A stretch of DNA of 64,000 nt. It comes from Mangrovimonas spongiae (GTDB lineage Bacteria; Bacteroidota; Bacteroidia; Flavobacteriales; Flavobacteriaceae). Below, piece after piece: positions 37,227 to 46,290 of the stretch; positions within the stretch are counted from its first letter, which is position 1; each line of letters starts with the position of its first letter. A program made the position numbers and the translations under genes. The DNA is taken from positions 744,001 to 808,000 of the forward strand of contig NZ_RWBG01000001.1 in the NCBI RefSeq assembly GCF_003944795.1. The letters are read 5' to 3'. Under the pieces are notes generated by a model that saw nothing but the letters and a program-made list of their open reading frames with translations, did no database searches and was not told the DNA's origin.

Positions 37227-38078
37227 ATGAACCCATTTTTTCTTATAAAACAAAATACCGTTTACGATAATATTATAGGTGTCCTTTTCATAGTTGCTAT
37301 AGGTGGGTTTTTAGGGCGCTTTCTATTTCGGTATATAGAAATGGGGTATGCGCTATTTAAAAAGAAGCCTATTTATACACACCTGTATCTTAGACCTAAA
37401 ACGATAACATCAAAACAAGAACAAATATTGGTGTCTAAAAGTCATTTTTATAAGCGATTGTCACCCAAAAAGCGACAATATTTTAGGCATCGCTTAGCCC
37501 TTTTTATGAATGAAAAGTCTTTTGTGGGAAGACAGGATATGGAAATTACCGAAGAAGTTAAAGTGCTTATCTCAGCAACAGCAGTGATGCTAACTTTTGG
37601 ATTTCGAAACTTTTTAATAGGAATGGTTGATACTATTTTAGTATATCCTGCGGCATTTTATTCTAATACCAATAACAGCTTACACAAAGGCGAGTTTAAT
37701 CCAAAACTTAAAACAGTAGTGTTGTCTTGGGAAGATTTCGTCTTAGGAATAGATGTTTCTAATGACAATTTAAACTTAGGTGTACATGAATTTGCACATG
37801 CTATTCATATGAACAGTATAAAATATCAGGATATTAATGGCGCATTGTTTTTAAAATCTTTTAATGAGTTGGTTACCTTGCTTATTAATAATGAAACGCT
37901 AAAACAAGACCTGATTGAATCTAGTTATTTAAGAGGTTATGCGTATACAAATCAGTATGAATTTATGGCTGTTGTTATCGAGCATTTTATAGAAACACCG
38001 AGTGAGTTTAGAAGCCAATTCCCGCAACTTTACAACAAAACAAAACAAATGCTCAACTTTAATTTTGCAGGGTATTAA
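37227..38078 (+). CDS. MtfA-like (M90) zinc peptidase, membrane-anchored
   Basis: A 283-residue protein of the MtfA/M90 peptidase family, with one N-terminal hydrophobic segment (about residues 15-33). The zinc motif is HEFAH (His187, Glu188, His191). The downstream EHFIETPSEFRSQFPQLY region provides the conserved ExFFExP-like element, as in E. coli MtfA. MtfA binds the Mlc repressor and is an aminopeptidase; Mlc is not expected here, so the substrate is unknown. I chose the ATG that begins MNPFFL. A longer reading with an ATG at 37131 would start inside the tRNA gene and is rejected. Confidence 0.85.
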   Translation: MNPFFLIKQNTVYDNIIGVLFIVAIGGFLGRFLFRYIEMGYALFKKKPIYTHLYLRPKTITSKQEQILVSKSHFYKRLSPKKRQYFRHRLALFMNEKSFVGRQDMEITEEVKVLISATAVMLTFGFRNFLIGMVDTILVYPAAFYSNTNNSLHKGEFNPKLKTVVLSWEDFVLGIDVSNDNLNLGVHEFAHAIHMNSIKYQDINGALFLKSFNELVTLLINNETLKQDLIESSYLRGYAYTNQYEFMAVVIEHFIETPSEFRSQFPQLYNKTKQMLNFNFAGY

Positions 38079-38158
38079 ATTTAACCAACATGACTTTTAT
38101 CATACTTTAATAGCGTGTATAAGGCTAATTTTAATGAAGAATTAAAAAAGCCATACCC

Positions 38159-38578
38159 ATGAAAATACATGCACCTATTTCAGATATTATGACCAAAAAA
38201 GTCATAACATTAAAAACGACAGACGACTTAGAAACAGCCGAGCTCCTTTTTAAAACCCATAATATTCGTCATATCCCTGTGGTAAACGGTAAAGATATTG
38301 TAGGCATGTTAAGTTATACCGATTTACTACGTATAAGTTTTGCTGATGCTGTAAACGAAGACGATAATACGGTCGAATCTTTAGTTTACAATATGTTTAC
38401 TATAGAGCAAGTTATGGCTAAAAAGCTTATAAGTGTGCCACCAACAGCAACCATTAAAGAAGTCGCTGAAATTTTAGCCATGAGAGAATTTCATGCCCTT
38501 CCTGTATTACAAGAACGCACTATTGTAGGTATTGTAACAACAACAGATCTTATTAAGTATATGCTAAAGCACTTTTAA
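38159..38578 (+). CDS. CBS-domain pair protein
   Basis: A 139-residue protein made of two CBS motifs (about residues 5-60 and 77-137). Each has the typical VNGKDIVGMLSYTDLLR or ERTIVGIVTTTDLIKYML ending. CBS pairs bind adenine nucleotides and act as regulatory modules. With no other domain attached, its partner is unknown. It ends 15 bases from the convergent rpe gene, and no terminator is obvious between them. Confidence 0.9.
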   Translation: MKIHAPISDIMTKKVITLKTTDDLETAELLFKTHNIRHIPVVNGKDIVGMLSYTDLLRISFADAVNEDDNTVESLVYNMFTIEQVMAKKLISVPPTATIKEVAEILAMREFHALPVLQERTIVGIVTTTDLIKYMLKHF

Positions 38579-38593
38579 TTAAGTGAAAAAATA

Positions 38594-39256
38594 TTAACTA
38601 TTAACTAAAGATTTTAAATGAGCAATAGTGTCTTTTGGGTTATCACTTTTAAACACATAGCTTCCAGCGACTAATACATCGGCGCCAGCATCAACTAAAG
38701 CCTTGGCGTTTTTGTTGGTCACGCCACCATCAATTTCTATTTGTGTGGAAGCACCTTTCCTATCAATAAGGGCTTTAAGTTGTGTGATTTTGTTATAGGT
38801 GTTTTCAATAAATTGTTGTCCGCCAAAACCTGGGTTAACACTCATAATACAAACCAAATCAATATCGGTAATCGTATCTTCTAACAGGGCCACGTTTGTA
38901 TGCGGGTTTATAGCTACGCCAGCTTTCATGCCTTCCGCTTTTATGGCTTGAAGGGTTCGGTGTAAATGTGTGCAAGATTCGTAGTGAACAGTGAGGATGT
39001 TACTCCCTAATTCGGCAAATGTTTTAATGTAGCGATCGGGATCAACAATCATTAAATGGACATCAATGGTTTTATGGGCGTGTTTTGAAATGGCTTTTAA
39101 AACAGGCATACCAAAAGAGATATTAGGAACAAAAACACCGTCCATAATATCAATATGAAACCAATCGGCTTCACTTTGGTTAACCATGTCGATATCGCGT
39201 TGCAGGTTAGCAAAGTCTGCTGCAAGAATAGATGGAGCTATTAATTTAGAATTCAT
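38594..39256 (-). CDS. rpe: Ribulose-phosphate 3-epimerase
   Basis: TIM-barrel enzyme of the pentose phosphate pathway converting ribulose 5-phosphate to xylulose 5-phosphate. From the chosen start, 220 aa, the normal length. Landmarks are APSILAADFANL, the metal and catalytic segments DWFHIDIMDG and VHLMI, MSVNPGFGGQ, and the phosphate-binding IDGGV and ADVLVAGSYVF. An ATG 26 codons upstream would place the start inside the rpoD terminator hairpin; the ATG used begins right at the conserved N-terminus and follows a good -7 element. Confidence 0.95.
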   Translation of the reverse strand: MNSKLIAPSILAADFANLQRDIDMVNQSEADWFHIDIMDGVFVPNISFGMPVLKAISKHAHKTIDVHLMIVDPDRYIKTFAELGSNILTVHYESCTHLHRTLQAIKAEGMKAGVAINPHTNVALLEDTITDIDLVCIMSVNPGFGGQQFIENTYNKITQLKALIDRKGASTQIEIDGGVTNKNAKALVDAGADVLVAGSYVFKSDNPKDTIAHLKSLVNS

Positions 39257-39273
39257 GAGTGTGTTGTTTTTTG

Positions 39274-39281
39274 CAAAAATA
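39274..39281 (-). promoter_or_regulatory. Candidate -7 element of rpe
   Basis: Minus strand TATTTTTG (TAnnTTTG), 18 bases upstream of the rpe ATG and directly downstream of the rpoD terminator's T-run. Confidence 0.5.
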
Positions 39282-39283
39282 GC

Positions 39284-39321
39284 GTAAAAAAATGAACCCT
39301 CGGTCATCACTCCGAGGGTTC
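39284..39321 (-). terminator. Terminator of rpoD
   Basis: On the minus strand, a perfect 10-bp stem GAACCCTCGG with CCGAGGGTTC, 8-base loop, then a run of T. It is about 75 bases after the rpoD stop. Confidence 0.85.
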
Positions 39322-39396
39322 TTTCATCAATCAAAAAACGAACAGTTATGTTTTGTAACTGTTGTGCTTGTAATATAAGGTTATTTTTTAAAAATC

Positions 39397-40260
39397 CTAA
39401 CCTAAGTAGGTTTTTAATATTTTACTTCTTGAGGTGTGTTTTAAACGTCTAATAGCTTTTTCCTTAATTTGACGGACACGCTCACGGGTTAAATCAAAGG
39501 TTTCGCCTATTTCTTCTAGAGTCATGGGGTGTTGATTACCAAGACCAAAATACAGACGAATCACATCGGCTTCACGCGGTGTAAGCGTTTCTAACGCGCG
39601 TTCAATTTCTGTGCGTAACGACTCATGTAATAACTCTTTATCTGGGTTTGGCGATTCCCCACTATTTAATACGTCGTATAAATTAGAGTCTTCCCCTTCA
39701 ACAAGCGGTGCATCCATACTAACATGACGGCCAGAGTTTTTCATAGACTCTTTTACGTCGTTAATGGTCATATCAAGTTCCTTAGCAATTTCTTCGGCGC
39801 TTGGAGGGCGTTCGTGAGATTGTTCAAGAAAAGCAAAGGTTTTGTTTATTTTGTTTATAGACCCAATTTTGTTTAAGGGTAAACGTACAATACGCGATTG
39901 CTCGGCTAACGCTTGTAGAATAGATTGACGAATCCACCAAACGGCATACGATATAAATTTAAAACCACGTGTTTCATCGAAACGTTGTGCCGCTTTAATT
40001 AAGCCTAAGTTACCTTCGTTAATTAAATCGGGTAAGGTAAGCCCTTGGTTTTGGTATTGCTTAGCAACAGATACCACGAAACGTAAGTTAGCTTTGGTTA
40101 ATTTTTCTAAAGCGATTTGGTCGCCAGCTTTAATACGTTGCGCTAATTCCACCTCTTCATCGGCAGTAATTAGGTCAACTTTTCCTATTTCTTGTAAATA
40201 TTTGTCTAAAGAAGCTGTTTCTCTGTTAGTAACCTGCTTCGTAATTTTAAGTTGTCTCAT
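39397..40260 (-). CDS. rpoD: Primary RNA polymerase sigma factor (RpoD/SigA type)
   Basis: Sigma-70 family factor of 287 aa. Region 1.2 starts near [17 protein letters not shown], region 2 includes [16 protein letters not shown] and [13 protein letters not shown], region 3 follows, and region 4 carries [15 protein letters not shown] and the helix-turn-helix [16 protein letters not shown]. Region 1.1 and the non-conserved region of E. coli sigma-70 are missing, as in the primary sigma factors of Bacteroidota, which recognise the TTTG/TAnnTTTG promoter. That agrees with the -7 elements seen across this window. Confidence 0.95.
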   Translation of the reverse strand: MRQLKITKQVTNRETASLDKYLQEIGKVDLITADEEVELAQRIKAGDQIALEKLTKANLRFVVSVAKQYQNQGLTLPDLINEGNLGLIKAAQRFDETRGFKFISYAVWWIRQSILQALAEQSRIVRLPLNKIGSINKINKTFAFLEQSHERPPSAEEIAKELDMTINDVKESMKNSGRHVSMDAPLVEGEDSNLYDVLNSGESPNPDKELLHESLRTEIERALETLTPREADVIRLYFGLGNQHPMTLEEIGETFDLTRERVRQIKEKAIRRLKHTSRSKILKTYLG

Positions 40261-40344
40261 TTAAATAAAAGGTGCTGTAAATAAGTTATATAATGGTGTA
40301 CTTATAGTTATACGTAAATAGCCGCGTAAATGTTACAAAACAGC

Positions 40345-40376
40345 AAAAAAAAAGCTGCAATATTACATTGCAGCTT
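40345..40376 (-). terminator. Terminator of the proCBA operon
   Basis: Perfect 9-bp stem AAGCTGCAA with TTGCAGCTT, 7-base loop, and a long T-run on the minus strand, about 27 bases after the proA stop. Confidence 0.85.
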
Positions 40377-40402
40377 GATAATGTGTGCTTTAATGGTGTG
40401 TT

Positions 40403-41602
40403 TTAAACTCTCACGTGGCCATCGCCAAACACATAGTATTTGTTGGTAACTAATTGCTTTAAGCCTAATGGTCCACGATGGTGTAATTTATCGGTGCTAA
40501 TAGCGAGTTCGGCACCAACACCCATTTGTCCACCATCTGTAAATCGGGTAGAGGCATTATGATACACTGCTGCACTATCTATTTGCTCCATGAATATAGC
40601 GGCAGTATCTTTGTTTTCGGTTATAATGGCTGCAGAGTGTCCGCCTGAATATTTGTTAATCATAGCAATCGCCTCGTCTGTTGACGCCACTTCGGCAATT
40701 ACAATTTTTAAGGCTAAAAACTCTTCGTACCAAGTATCTTCATTGTCAATCGTGGTTTCATCAGATAATATATTACCGACCTTATCATCGGTTACAATGG
40801 TCACGTTAACAGTGTGTAGAACCTCTTGAAGCTCTTTGAGTTTAGCGTCGTAATTCGGGATGTTTTTATTAATTAACACTTTATCTAACGCATTACAGCC
40901 TGAGATTTTATCGGTTTTAGCATTCACGATTACTTTAACAGCTTTTTCCCAATTGGCATCTTCCGAAACATATAGGAAGTTATTACCACGACCACTAACA
41001 AGAACAGCACAAGAGGCATGATCTTTAACAAATTTAATTAGGCGTTCGCCACCACGAGGCACTATTAAATCTAGTGGTTCCGATGGGTTTCTTAAGAATT
41101 CTTGAGTTTCTTCGCGTTTTAAGTGTAATAGTCTAATCCAGTCTTTAGAAAGCCCGTTGCTCTCTAAGGCTTCATGCCAACATTGTTCTAAAATTAAGTT
41201 GCTGTTAATGGCTTCTTTACCGCCTTTTAATAAAATTTTATTGTTGGCTTTAAAGGCTAATACAGCCGCTTCGATAGTCACATCTGGTCTAGATTCGTAA
41301 ATAATTAAAATCGTACCAAAAGGGGCCGTTTTGTTGGTGATTTGTAATCCGCTATCCAAGGTCATATCGGAAATAGTCTGTCCCACAGGGTCGTCCTGAG
41401 CCATAACTTCTTTTACGGCTTGAATCATACCATCAACTTTTGCTTCGTTAACAACTAGTCGGTCATATAACGCTTGATCGTCTCGATTAAACGCATCGAG
41501 ATCTTTTTTGTTGGCGGCGATAATATTTTGGCGTTCTCTATCCAAGATGGTAATCATGGATTGAAGCACGTTGTTTTTTATATCTGAACTTAAAAGTTTC
41601 AT
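40403..41602 (-). CDS. proA: Glutamate-5-semialdehyde dehydrogenase
   Basis: Gamma-glutamyl phosphate reductase, the second step of proline synthesis; it reduces gamma-glutamyl phosphate with NADPH. It is a 399-aa member of the aldehyde dehydrogenase superfamily. Landmarks are APFGTILIIYESRPDVTIEA, the LKGGKEAINSN segment, IVPRGGERLI and the catalytic-cysteine region KTDKISGCNALDK. It ends in VFGDGHVRV, typical of ProA. It lies 15 bases downstream of proB and closes the operon before a strong terminator. Confidence 0.95.
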   Translation of the reverse strand: MKLLSSDIKNNVLQSMITILDRERQNIIAANKKDLDAFNRDDQALYDRLVVNEAKVDGMIQAVKEVMAQDDPVGQTISDMTLDSGLQITNKTAPFGTILIIYESRPDVTIEAAVLAFKANNKILLKGGKEAINSNLILEQCWHEALESNGLSKDWIRLLHLKREETQEFLRNPSEPLDLIVPRGGERLIKFVKDHASCAVLVSGRGNNFLYVSEDANWEKAVKVIVNAKTDKISGCNALDKVLINKNIPNYDAKLKELQEVLHTVNVTIVTDDKVGNILSDETTIDNEDTWYEEFLALKIVIAEVASTDEAIAMINKYSGGHSAAIITENKDTAAIFMEQIDSAAVYHNASTRFTDGGQMGVGAELAISTDKLHHRGPLGLKQLVTNKYYVFGDGHVRV

Positions 41603-41617
41603 AGTTGTATTATTTTT

Positions 41618-42394
41618 TTAATGAATAAATTTTGTGCCTACCTCTTTATCGTCAACAATGTCTACAATAACATTTTCACGTTTTCCGTTGGCGATATAGG
41701 TAGGGATGTCTTTTTTGGCAGTACCTTTGGCAATTTTTAATTTAGAGGCCATACCACCACGACCTTCGCCTTCTTTTTTATTAGAGGCTTTGACGTATTT
41801 TTCAACGTTTTCATCGACTTTAACTTCGTCAAGTTTTTTAGAGTTATCATCGTCTGGATGTCCTGTATAAAGGCCATCGGTATCTGATAAGATAATCAAT
41901 CTATCGGCGTCAAGCAACTCGGCAACAAGACTGGCGAGCTCGTCGTTATCAGAAAACATAGACATGGTTAAAGATACGGCATCATCTTCATTGGCAATAG
42001 GAATAACGCCTTCCGATAGTAAACCTTCGTAACAATTCACCATGTTTTGGCGGTGTTTGCCTGGATCGAAATCGCGTTTTGTGGCTAATACTTGAGCGCA
42101 ACGCATACCGTAATCGTGAAAGATACTGTAATAGTGTCGCATCATTCTTGGTTGCCCAATGGCCGAATAGACTTGGCGTCTAATTGATTTGTCTTTTATT
42201 TTGGTTTTTCCTAAGACTTCTTTTCCAGCAATAGCCGATCCAGAAGATACGAGGATAACCATAACATCGCGTTCGTAAAGTACCGCTATTTGTCTAACAA
42301 GTTCTCTTAAAACAGGGCCTAATATTCTATTGTCTTTATTAGTTAACACATTGGTGCCCACTTTTACAACAATACGTTTTATATCGTCTTTCAT
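41618..42394 (-). CDS. proB: Glutamate 5-kinase, short form
   Basis: First step of proline synthesis: phosphorylation of glutamate. The amino acid kinase domain is complete, from VVKVGTNVLTN through VSSGSAIAGKEVL, NENDA-like ANEDDAVS and LSDTDGLYT to RGGMASKLKIAKG. The protein has only 258 aa. The C-terminal PUA domain of E. coli ProB (367 aa) is absent, as in several AAK-only bacterial enzymes. In the E. coli enzyme the PUA domain modulates proline feedback, so inhibition may differ here. It lies 1 base after proC and 15 before proA. Confidence 0.93.
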   Translation of the reverse strand: MKDDIKRIVVKVGTNVLTNKDNRILGPVLRELVRQIAVLYERDVMVILVSSGSAIAGKEVLGKTKIKDKSIRRQVYSAIGQPRMMRHYYSIFHDYGMRCAQVLATKRDFDPGKHRQNMVNCYEGLLSEGVIPIANEDDAVSLTMSMFSDNDELASLVAELLDADRLIILSDTDGLYTGHPDDDNSKKLDEVKVDENVEKYVKASNKKEGEGRGGMASKLKIAKGTAKKDIPTYIANGKRENVIVDIVDDKEVGTKFIH

Positions 42395-42395
42395 C

Positions 42396-43202
42396 TTATT
42401 TGTCGTTTCCTAGTTCTACAGCGCGATCAAAGGCGGCATAAGCAGCCTCTTGAATAAGTTGCTTTACATTATTATCTTCCATAGAGTCTATAGCTGCTTG
42501 TGTGGTACCGCCTTTAGACGCTACACGATTAATCCAACTTTCTGGCGAAATATTAGATTGATTAAATAGTTCGATAGCACCTTCAAACGTATTACTAACA
42601 AGGACTTTAGAATCGTAGTCTGAGAAGCCCATTTTTTGTGCGGCTTCTAGCATAGATTGCATAAAGTAAAATACGTAGGCTGGCCCACTACCCGAAATAC
42701 CTGTAGAGGCATCGATGTATTTTTCGGTGTCTACATGAATAGAGGTTCCTGTGGTATCTAATAAATTTCTTGCCATTAGAAGCTCTACTCTAGACACAGC
42801 TTCAGACTCGGTATACGAAGTCACACCTTTACCTACTTTTGCTGGTAGGTTTGGCATGGTTCTAATCACTTTTTTGGCACCTAATTGGTCTTGTATGGTA
42901 TCAATAGTTACACCGGCCATTAAAGATACAAATATTTGTTGTTGGTTTATCATAGGTTTCATGTCTTCAAACAAACTTTCGCTATGATAGGGCTTTACAG
43001 CTATAAAAACGATATCGGCTTTTGGAAGGCAATCTTCCAAGCTTTCGTAAACGTCAAAATTGGGATTTTCTCTAAGTGTTGAAATTTTATTTGGATCAGT
43101 ATCATAAATTTTTAGGTTGTGTTTTCCTAAAAGTGGTGATTGTGACATTCCTTCGGAATATGTTAATCCCATGTTTCCTGCTCCAATTACAAGTACTTTC
43201 AT
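42396..43202 (-). CDS. proC: Pyrroline-5-carboxylate reductase
   Basis: Last step of proline synthesis: NAD(P)H-dependent reduction of pyrroline-5-carboxylate. The Rossmann motif GAGNMG is at residues 7-12. Further blocks are VFIAVKPYHSE, SLMAGVTIDTIQ, RTMPNLPAKVGKGV and the C-terminal signature GISGSGPAYVFYFMQSM with ASKGGTTQAAIDSM. The length of 268 aa is normal. It leads the proC-proB-proA operon, an order in which all three steps are co-expressed. No clear TAnnTTTG element was found in its 280-base upstream region. Confidence 0.95.
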   Translation of the reverse strand: MKVLVIGAGNMGLTYSEGMSQSPLLGKHNLKIYDTDPNKISTLRENPNFDVYESLEDCLPKADIVFIAVKPYHSESLFEDMKPMINQQQIFVSLMAGVTIDTIQDQLGAKKVIRTMPNLPAKVGKGVTSYTESEAVSRVELLMARNLLDTTGTSIHVDTEKYIDASTGISGSGPAYVFYFMQSMLEAAQKMGFSDYDSKVLVSNTFEGAIELFNQSNISPESWINRVASKGGTTQAAIDSMEDNNVKQLIQEAAYAAFDRAVELGNDK

Positions 43203-43428
43203 GTTTTGTTTTTAAAATATTGATTTTCAATGTTATTTGCTATATATAGCCACAAGGATTGTGCGATAGTGCCAAATGATATTACGGATTTAAAAAATTA
43301 TGATATTGAAATGTTTTTCCTCTTTATCATATGATGTTGGAAGAGAAACAGAGGTTTTCTTGAAGAATGTTAAATTCTAGCGTTGCTAAAAACTGTCATT
43401 ATGTCGGTGACAAAATAGGGGAGTGCAT

Positions 43429-43460
43429 AAAAAAAGCCTTAACAGTTGTGTTAAGGCTTT
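43429..43460 (-). terminator. Terminator of pnp
   Basis: Perfect 12-bp stem AAAGCCTTAACA with TGTTAAGGCTTT, 4-base loop, followed on the minus strand by a T-run. The remainder of this intergenic region, up to proC, shows no gene or further structure. Confidence 0.85.
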
Positions 43461-43484
43461 CGTAATTATATAATAAGAAATTGA

Positions 43485-45674
43485 CTATTCTTTATCTTTT
43501 TTGTAGTCTTTATTACCGCCGCCTTTATGATTTCCTTTAGGTTTGCTTTGGTAACCTTCAGGTTTAGGCAATAAGGCTTTTCTTGAGATTTTTTCACGTT
43601 TTGTTCTTGGGTCAAAACCAAAGTACTTTACGTCTACAAGATCACCTAGATTCATCACATCGGTTACGTTATTTGTACGTTCCCAAGCCATTTCAGAAAT
43701 ATGTAATAATTGCTCGTTTCCAGGAGCTTCAACAAATTCTAATACGGCACCAAAATCAAGGATTTTAACCACCTTCATTTCGTAAACGCTTCCTTTTTCA
43801 GGTTTAAACGTCATAGCATCAATTTTAGCTAAAACAGCATCGATACCTTCTTGACTGGTTCCTAAAATTTCAACAACGCCTGTTTCGTTTTCTTCATCTT
43901 CGTTAATAACGATAGTGGTTTCGGTGTTTTTTTGTAACTCTTGAATGTTTTTACCACCTGGGCCAATAAAGGCACCAATTAAATCGCCAGGAATGGTTGT
44001 TGTCACCATTTTAGGGGCATGTGGTTTAACAGACGTATTAGGTGTTTGAATAGTATCTGTTAATTTACCTAGGATATGCATACGGCCATCGCGCGCTTGT
44101 TTTAACGCTTTTACTAAAATTTCGTAGCTAAGCCCTTTAATTTTAATATCCATTTGGCATGCTGTGATACCATCTTCAGTTCCAGTTACTTTAAAATCCA
44201 TATCTCCTAGGTGATCTTCATCACCAAGAATATCGCTTAATACCGCATAACGTTCACCGTCGGAAATTAATCCCATAGCAATACCAGACACGGGCTTTTT
44301 AAGCTGAACACCAGCATCCATTAAGGCCATTGTACCCGCGCAAACGGTAGCCATAGACGATGATCCGTTACTTTCTAAAACTTCTGATACGACTCTTACA
44401 GTGTAAGGGCAATCGGCAGGTACCATCTTCTTTAACGCACGTTGTGCTAAGTTACCGTGACCAACTTCTCGACGCGATGTGCCTCTAATAGGTCTCGCTT
44501 CTCCAGTTGAAAATGGTGGGAAGTTATAGTGTAAATAAAAGGTCTCTTCGCCTTGATATGTTGGTAAATCAATTACATTAGCTTCTCTAGACGTTCCTAA
44601 CGTTACTGTAGCTAAAGCTTGTGTTTCTCCTCTTGTAAAAATAGACGATCCGTGTGTTGATGGTAAGTAATCCACTTCACACCAAATAGGGCGAATATCG
44701 GTTGTTTTACGACCATCTAAACGAATGCCTTCATCTAGTGTTAAGTTTCTTACCGCTTCTTTATGGACTTTTCCAAAGTATTTAGAAATTAATTTACCGT
44801 AGGCTTCTTGTTCTTCTTCGGTAAATAAGGCTTTAACCTCGTCTTTAACTTCGCTAAATGCTAAGCCACGTTCTTGCTTAGACGATCCTGCTTTAGCAAT
44901 ATCGTAGCATTTTTGGTAAGCAGCATCGTAAACTTTTTTCTCGATAGTTTCATCTTCTACTTCTGGCTCGTATTCACGCGTGTCTTTTTTACCGAAAGCT
45001 TCGGCCAATTTTACTTGGGCGTCGCATTGTACTTTAATGGCTTCATGAGCAAACTTGATAGCATCGGCCATTTCTTCTTCCGAAATTTCCTCCATTTCAC
45101 CTTCAACCATCATCACAGAATCGGCAGAAGCACCTACCATCATATCGATATCTGCTTCGTCTAATTGTGCGCGACTAGGGTTAATGATGAATTCGCCATT
45201 TACACGTGCTACACGAACTTCAGAAATTGGTGTTTCAAACGGAATATCGCTTAATTGAATAGCAGTAGAAGCAGCTAATCCAGCTAAGGCATCAGGCATC
45301 ACATTCTCGTCGTGAGACATTAATTGAATCATGACTTGTGTTTCGGAGTGATAGTCTTTTGGGAATAATGGACGTAGTACTCTGTCTACTAAACGCATGG
45401 TTAATACTTCGTCATCGCTTGGTCTGGCTTCACGTTTAAAAAATCCGCCAGGATAGCGTCCTGCAGCAGCAAATTTTTCGCGATAATCTACTGTTAAGGG
45501 TAAAAAATCAACATCTGCAGCCGTGTAGTTAGATACTACGGTACAAAGCAACATGGCGTTACCCATTTGCACAACAACCGAACCATGGGCTTGTTTAGCC
45601 AATTTTCCGGTTTCGATAGAAATTTCTCTTCCATCGTCGAGGGTTATTACCTCTTTAAAAGTTTGTGGAATCAT
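43485..45674 (-). CDS. pnp: Polyribonucleotide nucleotidyltransferase (PNPase)
   Basis: 3'-5' phosphorolytic exoribonuclease and polymerase, 729 aa. Two RNase PH-like domains (starting near residues 10 and 320, the second with [16 protein letters not shown] and [11 protein letters not shown]) flank an alpha-helical domain. A KH domain follows ([20 protein letters not shown]) and then an S1 domain ([17 protein letters not shown]). The tail is Lys/Gly-rich, suited to RNA contact. It is preceded upstream by rpsO, the same order (rpsO then pnp) as in E. coli, although here each has its own terminator. Confidence 0.96.
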   Translation of the reverse strand: MIPQTFKEVITLDDGREISIETGKLAKQAHGSVVVQMGNAMLLCTVVSNYTAADVDFLPLTVDYREKFAAAGRYPGGFFKREARPSDDEVLTMRLVDRVLRPLFPKDYHSETQVMIQLMSHDENVMPDALAGLAASTAIQLSDIPFETPISEVRVARVNGEFIINPSRAQLDEADIDMMVGASADSVMMVEGEMEEISEEEMADAIKFAHEAIKVQCDAQVKLAEAFGKKDTREYEPEVEDETIEKKVYDAAYQKCYDIAKAGSSKQERGLAFSEVKDEVKALFTEEEQEAYGKLISKYFGKVHKEAVRNLTLDEGIRLDGRKTTDIRPIWCEVDYLPSTHGSSIFTRGETQALATVTLGTSREANVIDLPTYQGEETFYLHYNFPPFSTGEARPIRGTSRREVGHGNLAQRALKKMVPADCPYTVRVVSEVLESNGSSSMATVCAGTMALMDAGVQLKKPVSGIAMGLISDGERYAVLSDILGDEDHLGDMDFKVTGTEDGITACQMDIKIKGLSYEILVKALKQARDGRMHILGKLTDTIQTPNTSVKPHAPKMVTTTIPGDLIGAFIGPGGKNIQELQKNTETTIVINEDEENETGVVEILGTSQEGIDAVLAKIDAMTFKPEKGSVYEMKVVKILDFGAVLEFVEAPGNEQLLHISEMAWERTNNVTDVMNLGDLVDVKYFGFDPRTKREKISRKALLPKPEGYQSKPKGNHKGGGNKDYKKDKE

Positions 45675-45820
45675 AAAATTATTAATTCTTATTCAGGCTA
45701 AATGCTAGTCTGAACTTGGTTAAACATTGGCGTTGTGTTGTTGTAGTTGTTGTGTTTACCAATGAAAAACTATAGTACAGCTTTTTAGTTTATGGTCTTT
45801 ATTTAAAAGACGTATATAAT

Positions 45821-45845
45821 CAAAAAAGAGGCCGCGAAGCCTCTT
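45821..45845 (-). terminator. Terminator of rpsO
   Basis: Minus strand stem AAGAGGC with GCCTCTT (7 bp), TTCG-containing 6-base loop, followed by TTTTTT. It is 6 bases after the rpsO stop. Confidence 0.85.
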
Positions 45846-45850
45846 AAATG

Positions 45851-46120
45851 TTATTTTCTAATTCCTAATTCCTGAATTAACTCACGATATCTTACAATAT
45901 CTTTCTTAGCTAAGTAATCCAGTAAGGATCTACGCTTACCTACTAATTTTACTAACGAACGCTCGGTATTAAAATCTTTTTGATTGTTTTTTAAGTGTCC
46001 TGTTAAGTGATTAATTCTGTGGGTAAACAAGGCAATTTGTCCTTCGGTTGAACCGGTATCGTTTTTTCCTTTACCGTACTTTTCGAAGATTTCTGCTTTT
46101 TTCTCTTTTGTTAAATACAT
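45851..46120 (-). CDS. rpsO: Small ribosomal subunit protein uS15
   Basis: Ribosomal protein S15 of the 30S subunit platform, 89 aa, exactly the usual length. The four-helix protein includes GSTEGQIALFTHRINHLTGHL and the 16S-binding VGKRRSLLDYLAKKD segments. In E. coli rpsO is autoregulated through a pseudoknot in its leader; the leader here is about 70 bases if the candidate promoter is right, but I could not identify an equivalent fold. A terminator lies immediately after the stop, separating it from pnp. Confidence 0.97.
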   Translation of the reverse strand: MYLTKEKKAEIFEKYGKGKNDTGSTEGQIALFTHRINHLTGHLKNNQKDFNTERSLVKLVGKRRSLLDYLAKKDIVRYRELIQELGIRK

Positions 46121-46197
46121 TCTAATATTATTGTAAATGATTGTTATGTATTACTCAATGTTACTTGAGTAGTTATGAAAGATTTTCTTTCAAGCGG

Positions 46198-46205
46198 CAA
46201 ATATA
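46198..46205 (-). promoter_or_regulatory. Candidate -7 element of rpsO
   Basis: Minus strand TATATTTG, an exact TAnnTTTG match, about 78 bases upstream of the rpsO ATG. A -33 TTG is not evident. Confidence 0.5.
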
Positions 46206-46250
46206 GGTATAATTATTTAAATACTCTTTATGTCATGGGAACTTAGATAT

Positions 46251-46287
46251 AAAAAAAAGCAATCATTTTAATTTGATTGCTTTTTTA
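46251..46287 (-). terminator. Terminator of accD
   Basis: A 13-bp stem AAAAAAGCAATCA with TGATTGCTTTTTT, 8-base loop, T-run on the minus strand, 4 bases after the accD stop. The symmetry would allow termination in either direction. Confidence 0.85.
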
Positions 46288-46290
46288 TAG

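Noticed and set aside
39257-39334. Upstream extension of rpe
   Set aside because: It would include the rpoD terminator and the rpe -7 element; family members start at the residue chosen.
43203-43428. Possible small RNA or riboswitch upstream of proC
   Set aside because: I could not fold a convincing aptamer or find a small open frame; the only clear structure is the pnp terminator at the edge.
45675-45820. Possible autoregulatory leader hairpin of pnp
   Set aside because: E. coli pnp has an RNase III-processed leader stem, but no long stem can be drawn in this region.
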